Positions 1 to 5,025 of a stretch of DNA of 5,769 nucleotides are shown here, in pieces. Source of the DNA: Deltaproteobacteria bacterium (lineage in GTDB: Bacteria > Desulfobacterota_B > Binatia > UBA9968); NCBI GenBank assembly GCA_005879255.1, contig VBKY01000542.1, positions 1-5,769 on the forward strand. Direction: 5' to 3'. Made by a program: the position numbers and the translations under genes. The notes below the pieces were generated by a model. That model ran no database searches. It saw only the letters and a list, made by a program, of their open reading frames with translations, and was not told where the DNA came from. Positions within the stretch are counted from its first letter, which is position 1. Each line of letters begins with the position of its first letter.

Positions 1-30
1 TCGCCGTGGTATTTGGTCCTCGATACTTAT

Positions 31-36
31 GGAGGA
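31..36 (+). promoter_or_regulatory. Ribosome binding site that fixes the cupin start
   Basis: GGAGGA lies 4 nt before the ATG at 41, a near-consensus Shine-Dalgarno at normal spacing. An in-frame ATG also exists at 29, but this motif falls inside that longer reading frame and nothing resembling a ribosome binding site precedes position 29. The start at 41 is therefore preferred, which removes four residues (MEEI) from the longest reading. Confidence 0.8.
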
Positions 37-40
37 GATC

Positions 41-1153
41 ATGGCAGACACAGATTTGGCAATGGCGGGTGCGCAGAGAGAAATGGTCAAGCAAGCGGAA
101 GCCTACAAGTCGCCGTATGAGAGGTGGAAGGAAGCGGAAGGCTTGCCGACGGTACGCGGTTATTTTGTCAAGAACCTTCTCAAGATGGAGCTGGCTCCCT
201 GGAAGTCCAGTGGTGACGGGTTGGCGGCGATCATCAACCTCGAAGGTACTGGCGGCTTCAACGATGCTTACGTGGCTGAAATCCCCAGAGGAAAGAGCCT
301 TAAGCCGCACAAGCACCTCTATGAAGAAACGATTTACATTCTAAAAGGTCAGGGCGCCACGTCGGTGTGGCTTGACGAGTCCAAGAAACAGACCTTCGAG
401 TGGCATACCGGAAGCTACTTTGCGATCCCAATGAATGCCTGGCACGAGCACTTCAACGCCTCCGGAACCGAACCGGCGCGTTATGTCGCGATGACCAGCG
501 CGCCGCGCGTGATCGATACTTTCGACAATTACAAGTTTGTTTTCGACAACCCGTTTGTCTTTGAGGACCGTTTCAACTCCGAAGAGGCATATTTCAAAGA
601 AGCCGGCCGAAACGCGGATCAGCGCCGTTGGCAAACCAATTTTGTGGCCGACGTAATGGCTTGCCAGATGAATGAGGGAGGCAGAGGCATCGGCGTCAAG
701 TCTCTGGGCTTTGCGCTGGTCAACGCCACGATGAAGTCTCACAGCTCCTTTTGGCCGGTCGGGACTTATAAAAAAGCGCATCGCCACGGGCCCGGCATTC
801 ACGTCGTGATTTTAAAAGGCCACGGCTACTCTCTCATGTGGCAGGAAGGCAAACCGATCGAACGAATTGACTGGGAGCCCGGCAGCGTATTTGTTCCGCC
901 GGAAATGTGGTTTCATCAGCACTTTAACACCGGAAAGGACCCGGTGCTCTTTCTCGCGATCGGGTGGGGCAGCGATAAACCGAAGAGCGGCGGCAAGCAA
1001 TACGTCTATAAGAGCGTCAAGGAGGGTGGCGATCAGATCGAGTACGAAGAAGAAGATCCCGCGATTCATCGCGACTATGAGGCGGCTCTCGCTGCTGAGG
1101 GCGTAGCTTGCGAAATGGGCGGCAAGCATCCATTCTGCACTGCTAAGACATAA
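41..1153 (+). CDS. Two-domain cupin (bicupin) protein, gentisate-dioxygenase-like architecture, substrate unknown
   Basis: This 370-residue protein contains two cupin beta-barrels and has no signal peptide, so it is probably cytoplasmic. Numbering is from the ATG at 41. Domain 1 (about 65-155) has a textbook motif 1, G(X)5HXH(X)3E(X)6G, giving ligands H90, H92 and E96. Its motif 2 ends PMNAWHEHFN and gives H135, with Asn in place of the usual Gly. Domain 2 (about 220-310) has HRH at 247-249 and PEMWFHQHFN with H292, but the motif 1 glutamate is missing; H254 lies nearby in GPGIHVVILKG. A charged linker (about 156-215) rich in Asp, Glu and Arg joins the barrels. The C-terminal tail carries Cys357 and Cys366 in CEMGGKHPFC. 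Such bicupins commonly bind Fe(II) or another divalent metal and include ring-cleaving dioxygenases such as gentisate 1,2-dioxygenase; others are isomerases or have no known activity. A substrate cannot be assigned from the sequence. The gene is the first of a two-gene unit with the NMT1-like gene 21 bp downstream. Its promoter must lie upstream of the window. Confidence 0.9.
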   Translation: MADTDLAMAGAQREMVKQAEAYKSPYERWKEAEGLPTVRGYFVKNLLKMELAPWKSSGDGLAAIINLEGTGGFNDAYVAEIPRGKSLKPHKHLYEETIYILKGQGATSVWLDESKKQTFEWHTGSYFAIPMNAWHEHFNASGTEPARYVAMTSAPRVIDTFDNYKFVFDNPFVFEDRFNSEEAYFKEAGRNADQRRWQTNFVADVMACQMNEGGRGIGVKSLGFALVNATMKSHSSFWPVGTYKKAHRHGPGIHVVILKGHGYSLMWQEGKPIERIDWEPGSVFVPPEMWFHQHFNTGKDPVLFLAIGWGSDKPKSGGKQYVYKSVKEGGDQIEYEEEDPAIHRDYEAALAAEGVACEMGGKHPFCTAKT

Positions 1154-1162
1154 ACAACTAAG

Positions 1163-1169
1163 AAGGAGG
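1163..1169 (+). promoter_or_regulatory. Strong Shine-Dalgarno for the NMT1-like gene
   Basis: AAGGAGG sits 5 nt before the ATG at 1175, a near-perfect match to the 16S rRNA tail. It lies in the 21-bp gap after the cupin stop codon, which contains no room for a terminator. This supports co-transcription with independent, efficient translation of the second gene. Confidence 0.85.
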
Positions 1170-1174
1170 ATTCC

Positions 1175-2113
1175 ATGGCACAGCGTAAAATAAAGATTCG
1201 CGGCGTCTATCGTTCGGGCAGCCATTTGCCCATTTGGGAAGTGCTGCAGCAAGCGGGCATTTGGGACAAAGCCGGACTCGATCTCGTCAATTTTGAATAC
1301 TGCGCGATGCCGCCCGACGCCGAGCGGGCTCTTTTCAAGGGCGACATCGACTTTATCTCCGGTGATCACCTCACGCCGTACGGCCTCGTCGCTCGCGGCA
1401 AGCCGATCGTGAGCATCGCCTCACCCGTAAACGGGCAGAATGCCAGCATTGCTTCACGCGAACCGATAAAATCCCTTCACGAATTACGCGGCAAGGGGAT
1501 CGCCGATACTCCGATGGAGGGTCGAGACGGTGGTTTTCACCATGGGCGCGGCAACCATATGATGTATCTCATCCGCGCTGGAATCGGCATCGATCAAGTG
1601 AATTGGGTTGAATCGGAAAGCTCCGATGAGCAGTTTGAGGCGTTAAAGTCGGGCAAGGCCGATGCACGCTTTATCTCCGGCGCAGGCGAGAGATATAAAG
1701 AACTGGGGTTGCATGTACTACCCCTCGGACCCTTGCCAATGATTAACGGCCCGACGTTAACCACTTCATACACCGTGCTGCACAAGAAGAAGGGTCTCGG
1801 CGAACGTTTGGTCAAAGCGCTGGTGCTCGGAATTCATTTTGCCAAAACCAAGCGGCGGAAAACCGAGAAGATTTTAGCAACCTTGAATAAGAGAACAGGC
1901 GAGGATTATCAATATAGCCGGGTCGAGCGCATGCCCAAAAAGCCCTATCCCGACCCACAGGGAATTATTAATGCCTACGAGCTCGGCTGTATCAAATCCC
2001 CTGAGGCGAAAGAGATCAGCCCGCTTGCTCTGTGGGATTTGCATTATCTGCGCGAGCTCGACGACTCGGGGTTTATAGACAAACTCTACAAACGTAAAGT
2101 TCGGGATGCTTAA
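1175..2113 (+). CDS. NMT1/THI5-like (periplasmic-binding-protein fold) protein without signal peptide
   Basis: This is a 312-residue protein of the NMT1/THI5-like, ABC-type nitrate/sulfonate/taurine solute-binding superfamily. Supporting features are the N-terminal strand (KIKIRGVYRSGSHLPIWEV) followed by GIWDKAGLDLVNFE (29-41), ALFKGDIDFISGDHLTPYG (52-70), SLHELRGKGIAD (100-111), an ALKSGKADARFISG segment (156-169), and a C-terminal LALWDLHYLRELDDSGFIDKLY (284-305). Family members are normally exported and bind small ligands for an ABC importer, while a minority are cytoplasmic enzymes such as HMP-P synthase (THI5) or related decarboxylases. Here the chain starts MAQRKIKIRG with no hydrophobic leader, and the strong ribosome binding site makes this start firm, so export by Sec is not supported. 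The loop after the second strand reads EGRDGGFHHGRGNH (115-128) instead of the usual Gly/Ser-rich ligand loop, giving three clustered histidines. No permease or ATPase of the matching SsuBC/TauBC type is adjacent; its partner is the upstream cupin. It could be an intracellular binding protein or an enzyme. The fold assignment is good, the function unknown. Confidence 0.85.
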   Translation: MAQRKIKIRGVYRSGSHLPIWEVLQQAGIWDKAGLDLVNFEYCAMPPDAERALFKGDIDFISGDHLTPYGLVARGKPIVSIASPVNGQNASIASREPIKSLHELRGKGIADTPMEGRDGGFHHGRGNHMMYLIRAGIGIDQVNWVESESSDEQFEALKSGKADARFISGAGERYKELGLHVLPLGPLPMINGPTLTTSYTVLHKKKGLGERLVKALVLGIHFAKTKRRKTEKILATLNKRTGEDYQYSRVERMPKKPYPDPQGIINAYELGCIKSPEAKEISPLALWDLHYLRELDDSGFIDKLYKRKVRDA

Positions 2114-2184
2114 ATTGGTATTCCACAGGAGCGCGCCAGAAAAGCATTGGAATGAAACAGCCAAGGGCACGAGTAAGGGCCTGA

Positions 2185-2212
2185 TTGAAACCCCGCTCCA
2201 ACATCGTATGCT
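2185..2212 (+). promoter_or_regulatory. Possible sigma-70 promoter for the family 5 binding-protein gene
   Basis: TTGAAA (2185-2190, five of six matches to TTGACA) is followed after 16 bp by TATGCT (2207-2212, four of six matches to TATAAT). The pair lies in the 191-bp gap between the two transcription units, where a promoter for the transporter genes would be expected. Transcription would start near 2219, leaving a leader of about 85 nt. The matches are imperfect and a pair of this quality can arise by chance. Apart from a 5-bp hairpin without a U-run (CCGAC/GTCGG, 2252-2267), I see nothing else in this gap. Confidence 0.35.
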
Positions 2213-2293
2213 ATGGCAGACTTCGCAATGAGTAAAATCAGATGGAAAAGACCGACATCAAGGTCGGCGCGTAAGACGAAAGGTTAGATCGGC

Positions 2294-2301
2294 AAGGGGG
2301 A
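2294..2301 (+). promoter_or_regulatory. Ribosome binding site of the family 5 binding-protein gene
   Basis: AAGGGGGA ends 3 nt before the ATG at 2305. It is purine-rich and well spaced, and it supports that ATG, which begins a Sec signal peptide. Confidence 0.65.
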
Positions 2302-2304
2302 CTT

Positions 2305-3429
2305 ATGAAGAGATTCGCTCTGACGAGTTTAGTGTTCGTTTGCCTGTTAGGAATGACATCCGCTTTGGAAGCGGCATCCGCCCAACCCAAACGCGGTGGC
2401 ACTATCACCCTCGCCATCAGCAAAGAGCTCGCCCTGATGAATCCTCTAATCAACACGAGCTCCACCGAAGCGAGAATTCGCGAGCTCATGTTTGAGCCCC
2501 TGCTCGCGCGGGATCTGAACGGCTCCATCCAGCCGCGGCTCGCCGAGTCATGGGAAGTTTCAAAGGACGGTAAGCTCTACACCTTCAGACTGCGCAAGGG
2601 CGTCAAGTTCCATAATGGCAAGGAGTTGACCGCCGAAGATATCAAGTTCGCCGTCGATTATACGCTTAATCCCAAGAACGGAGCACACGGCTTCGACGAT
2701 TTGAGCGCGGTCGAGCGAGCCGAAGCAGTTGACAAATATACTCTCAGGTTCCACATGAAGAGACACAATCCGCTGTTTCTCACCTCGCTGACGGACATTG
2801 CAGCGTTTTCCGCGATTCCGAAGGAGTCTCTGCCCGAAGGGATGAGGAAACCCACCACGTTTCCTGCCGGCACCGGTCCCTTCAAGTTTGTCGAGTGGCA
2901 GCCCGGACAGCGCATCGTCTTTGAACGCTTCGATGATTATTGGGGTCAGAAAGCGAATGTCGATCGGGTCATCATGAAAGAAATCGGCGACGCTACGGTG
3001 CGTTTCACCGCCTTGCAAGCCGGCGACGTCGATATCATCGAGCGCACTCCTTATGAATGGGTGCAGCAAATCGTCGAGGGAAAAATCAAGGGGATCGGCT
3101 ATGTCAAAGCTTCTCGAGCCGGGGCGCGAAATCTCGAATTCAATGTCGCCGACCCACCATTCAATAACAAGAAGCTGCGCCTGGCGGTCGCCTACGCGCT
3201 GGACAAAAAGGAAATCATGCAGGCCGCTTATTTCGGCTTGGCGGACACGGCGGACCAGCGATTCGCCCGCGGACAGTTTTGGTATTTCGACGTACCGTCT
3301 CCGCAATTTGACCAGAATAAAGCCAAGGCTCTTCTCAAGGAATCGGGCTACAAGGGAGAAACCCTCGAGCTAATGGGCAATCGCGGCGAAGTGGCAAACT
3401 CAAAAGGGTCGGGATCAAGGTTGAGCTAA
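2305..3429 (+). CDS. Family 5 (dipeptide/oligopeptide type) ABC substrate-binding protein, N-terminal part of a frameshifted gene
   Basis: This reading frame gives 374 residues of a periplasmic substrate-binding protein of the SBP_bac_5 family (DppA/OppA/NikA-like), which captures peptides, nickel complexes or other solutes for a DppBC-type importer. Residues 1-26 form a Sec signal peptide: MKRF, a hydrophobic core, then cleavage after ALEAASA before QPKRGG. There is no convincing lipobox. The family signature is clear at about 79-119: LAESWEVSKDGKLYTFRLR, then GVKFHNGKELTAEDIKFAVDY. Other conserved blocks are TGPFKFVEWQPGQ followed by FDDYWG (200-224) and NNKKLRLAVAYALDKKEI (297-314). The frame follows the family up to about residue 362 (KALLKESGYKG, then ETLELMGNRGE), after which it runs into a short unrelated tail and stops at 3427-3429. 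The missing C-terminal lobe is encoded just downstream in a different frame. The intact gene would give about 508 codons or slightly more, normal for the family. Signal peptide and ribosome binding site are intact, so a truncated, probably non-binding product would be made if the break is real. Ligand unknown. Confidence 0.88.
   Translation: MKRFALTSLVFVCLLGMTSALEAASAQPKRGGTITLAISKELALMNPLINTSSTEARIRELMFEPLLARDLNGSIQPRLAESWEVSKDGKLYTFRLRKGVKFHNGKELTAEDIKFAVDYTLNPKNGAHGFDDLSAVERAEAVDKYTLRFHMKRHNPLFLTSLTDIAAFSAIPKESLPEGMRKPTTFPAGTGPFKFVEWQPGQRIVFERFDDYWGQKANVDRVIMKEIGDATVRFTALQAGDVDIIERTPYEWVQQIVEGKIKGIGYVKASRAGARNLEFNVADPPFNNKKLRLAVAYALDKKEIMQAAYFGLADTADQRFARGQFWYFDVPSPQFDQNKAKALLKESGYKGETLELMGNRGEVANSKGSGSRLS
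3380..3410 (+). other. Frame break in the family 5 binding-protein gene
   Basis: Upstream of here codons start at positions congruent with 2305. From about 3393 the family-like sequence (KLKRVGIKVELKILER) continues in the frame one base earlier, a -1 shift. Bringing the frames together needs 3n+1 added bases. From memory of the family, roughly 17 residues usually separate the strand after the AGY motif from the LKxVGIKV helix-strand; here only about 8 are present. A deletion of about 28 or 31 bp therefore fits better than a single-base error, but a one-base loss is not excluded. The run AAAAGGG at 3402-3408 is also at this point. Confidence 0.75.
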
Positions 3430-3827
3430 AAATTCTCGAGCGCGCTTCCGCCCTCGAGATGCGCCGCCAAGGAAAGTATATGTTCAAACTGGCCGGCGGA
3501 AGCGATTACCCGGATCCAAAACCCGCTTACGAAGAATACATGTGTGAGCCCGACCTAAAAAAGCGTCGTTTAAACGAAAGCGGCTACTGTGACAAGGAGT
3601 ATGACGCTATGCTGCAAAAGGCCGTGGGAGAAGTCGATCTCGACAAACGCAAGGCTTTGTTCAAACAAGCGGTGGCGAAGCTATTGGATGACTCGCCGGT
3701 GCTGCCGATCGGATTTACGCCTCGCTTCTTCACGCAGCGCGACTATGTGAAGGGCTTTGTCACTAATTCGGGGGGCGACTTTCAACCCTGGGGCGGCGGC
3801 TTGAGCCGAGCTTGGATTGATAAGTAG
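3393..3827 (+). pseudogene. C-terminal lobe of the frameshifted family 5 substrate-binding protein
   Basis: This segment completes the preceding binding-protein gene in the -1 frame. It begins KLKRVGIKVELKILER, continues through MRRQGKYMFKLAGGSDYPDP and SGYCDKEYDAMLQKAVGEVD, and then LDKRKALFKQAVAKLLDDSP with VLPIGFTPRFF. These match the usual order of the SBP_bac_5 C-terminus: the strand after the hinge, the (S)GWxxDYPDP-like block, the YxNxEYDxLLxxA-like helix, and the DxxKRxxLYxxAxxxLxxxxPVxP block. The first ATG in this frame is at 3459 (giving 122 residues), but it falls inside conserved sequence (ALEMRRQGKY) and has no ribosome binding site, so separate translation is unlikely. The frame ends normally at the TAG at 3825-3827, and no further stops or frameshifts are seen. 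The damage is therefore recent, or is an assembly artefact. Confidence 0.8.
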
Positions 3828-3857
3828 GCTGCATAACTCGTGGCTTTAGAATTTAAA

Positions 3858-3934
3858 GTTCAAAACGTTCAAGCCGTTCAACCTCAGCCTGAGGCTGATC
3901 AGCCTTTGGCTGAGCTTCTGCCGGCTCCGTTCAA
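3858..3934 (+). repeat. GTTCAA direct repeats in the gap before the DppB-like gene
   Basis: GTTCAA occurs at 3858-3863, 3867-3872 and 3876-3881, an exact 9-nt period, and again at 3929-3934. The last two copies share the longer form CCGTTCAA. The fourth copy lies just beyond a pair of hairpins, so the hairpins are bracketed by CCGTTCAA. The segment looks like a composite intergenic repeat rather than coding sequence. Confidence 0.7.
3883..3914 (+). repeat. Two back-to-back hairpins (15-bp tandem duplication)
   Basis: TCAGCC-TGA-GGCTGA (3884-3898) is followed immediately by TCAGCC-TTT-GGCTGA (3899-3913). Each half is a perfect 6-bp stem with a 3-nt loop, and the halves differ only in the loop. 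The centre, GGCTGATCAGCC (3893-3904), is itself a perfect 12-bp palindrome. The outermost CTCAGCC and GGCTGAG also pair, so the block could instead fold as one longer branched structure. No U-run follows, so it is not a standard terminator. It could affect mRNA stability, bind a protein dimer, or be a REP-type element. Confidence 0.75.
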
Positions 3935-3948
3935 TTCCCCTCGTTAAA

Positions 3949-3974
3949 TCCTCCCCCGCGATTGCGGCGGAGGA
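3949..3974 (+). repeat. GC-rich REP-like hairpin
   Basis: An 11-bp inverted repeat with one mismatch (TCCTCCCCCGC and GCGGCGGAGGA) surrounds the 4-nt loop GATT. The stem is very GC-rich and is followed by AAGAGGTGGGG. This layout resembles the short GC-rich palindromic repeats scattered between genes in many bacterial genomes. No U-run follows on the + strand. Copy number elsewhere in the genome cannot be judged from one window. Confidence 0.65.
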
Positions 3975-4048
3975 AAGAGGTGGGGACGAGGAAAATTTCC
4001 GAAGACGAATCGTGTCTGTGAATTATTCGGAGTAGTTGAACTTTCCTC

Positions 4049-5014
4049 ATGCTCGCCCGCTATATCGCGCAGCGCACTTGGCAGCTGATTCCGGTGCTCA
4101 TCCTGGTGAGCATCGCGGTTTTTCTCATCGTTCGCATTATTCCGGGCGATCCGGTGCTGGTGATGCTCGGGATCGATCCTGAGGAGCGCGTGCGCATCAG
4201 CGAGGAACAATACCAGGCCCTGCAGCACCAATTAGGCTTTGACCGCCCCATCTATGTTCAGTACTTCAACTGGTTAACCAATATCGTTCAGGGAGATTTG
4301 GGGTTATCACTGCGCTCGCGCCGACCGATTTTCGAGGTTATCTTGGAGCGCTATCCGGCGACGATTTATTTGGCAGTGACCGCATTGCTGACGGGTCTGG
4401 CCATCGCTATCCCTGCCGGAGTCATCGCCGCCATCCGGCAGAACACGAGCGCCGATTACGCCGCCATGGGCTTTGCCCTGTGGGGCATCGCCATGCCTAA
4501 CTTCTGGCTCGCGCTCATGCTGATCGTCTTGTTCAGCCTGAAACTCGGCTGGCTCCCTTCGATCGGCTATGCGAGTCCTCTCGACGATCCGTTTCGTTTC
4601 CTCCAGCACACTTGCCTGCCTGCCATCGTGATGGGAACGGACCTCGCAGCGCCTCTGACAAGATATATACGCGCCGAAATGTTGGAGCAGCTCAAACAAG
4701 ACTATGTGCGCACAGCGTGGGCCAAGGGCATGCCTTCCCGCAGGGTCATCGTCAAGCACGCTTTGAAAAATTCTCTGATTGCCGCGGTGACGGTGGTGGG
4801 CCTGCAAACCGCTCGGCTTCTAGGAGGCTCGACAATTGTCGAGACCGTATTCTCATGGCCTGGAGTCGGCAAGCTGTTGATCGAAGGAATTTACTCGCGG
4901 GACTATCCGATTGTACAAGGAAGCGTTCTTATCATTGCGGTCACTTATGTGTTCATCAATCTATTCGTGGACATCGTCTACAAGTGGTTGGATCCTCGCA
5001 TCAAGCTCGAATAG
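4049..5014 (+). CDS. DppB-like ABC transporter permease (dipeptide/oligopeptide/nickel family)
   Basis: This 321-residue inner-membrane permease belongs to the binding-protein-dependent transport family that forms the DppBC/OppBC heterodimer. It starts with the typical MLARYIAQRTWQLIPVLILV and a first membrane helix (about 12-31), followed by IPGDP (31-35), a periplasmic segment with HQLGFDRPIYVQYFNWL (60-76), then GDLGLSL (82-88). Hydrophobic helices follow at about 104-128, 138-165, 188-200, 242-262 and 290-311. The cytoplasmic EAA loop that docks the ATPase is DYVRTAWAKG (218-227), with RRVIVKHALKNSL after it. ETVFSWPGVGKLL (265-277) and the C-terminal YKWLDPRIKLE are also family-typical, and the length is normal. 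An in-frame TGA at 4037-4039 rules out any longer start. There is no good Shine-Dalgarno: the nearest purine run, CGGAG, ends 16 nt upstream. The DppC-like gene follows after 11 bp. The transported substrate cannot be told. Confidence 0.95.
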   Translation: MLARYIAQRTWQLIPVLILVSIAVFLIVRIIPGDPVLVMLGIDPEERVRISEEQYQALQHQLGFDRPIYVQYFNWLTNIVQGDLGLSLRSRRPIFEVILERYPATIYLAVTALLTGLAIAIPAGVIAAIRQNTSADYAAMGFALWGIAMPNFWLALMLIVLFSLKLGWLPSIGYASPLDDPFRFLQHTCLPAIVMGTDLAAPLTRYIRAEMLEQLKQDYVRTAWAKGMPSRRVIVKHALKNSLIAAVTVVGLQTARLLGGSTIVETVFSWPGVGKLLIEGIYSRDYPIVQGSVLIIAVTYVFINLFVDIVYKWLDPRIKLE

Positions 5015-5025
5015 AGAGCCTTAGG

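Noticed and set aside
29..40. Alternative upstream start for the cupin (ATG at 29)
   Set aside because: GGAGGA at 31-36 is placed exactly for the ATG at 41, and no ribosome binding site precedes 29.
1175..2113. Assignment as 4,5-dihydroxyphthalate decarboxylase or as HMP-P synthase (THI5)
   Set aside because: The fold fits, but no motif specific to either enzyme is visible, including the cysteine-rich motif of THI5, and no phthalate or thiamin genes are nearby.
2252..2267. Hairpin CCGAC-ATCAAG-GTCGG as a terminator after the NMT1-like gene
   Set aside because: The stem is only 5 bp, no U-run follows, and it lies about 140 bp after the stop codon and downstream of the candidate promoter.
2560..3306. 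A 248-codon open frame on the minus strand inside the binding-protein gene
   Set aside because: The plus-strand frame matches a known family throughout. The antisense frame shows no recognisable motif and is a codon-usage shadow.
3858..3934. CRISPR-like array
   Set aside because: Repeats are only 6-8 nt with 3-nt spacing, far too short for CRISPR repeats and spacers, and no cas gene is present.
3840..3947. A 35-codon open frame (GTG to TAA) across the repeat block, reading ALEFKVQNVQAVQPQPEA at its start
   Set aside because: It has no ribosome binding site, and its sequence is the simple translation of the GTTCAA array and the hairpins. This is what an intergenic repeat gives by chance, not a gene.
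3883..3974. The hairpins between the binding-protein and permease genes as a rho-independent terminator
   Set aside because: Neither the twin hairpins nor the GC-rich hairpin is followed by a run of T on the plus strand.
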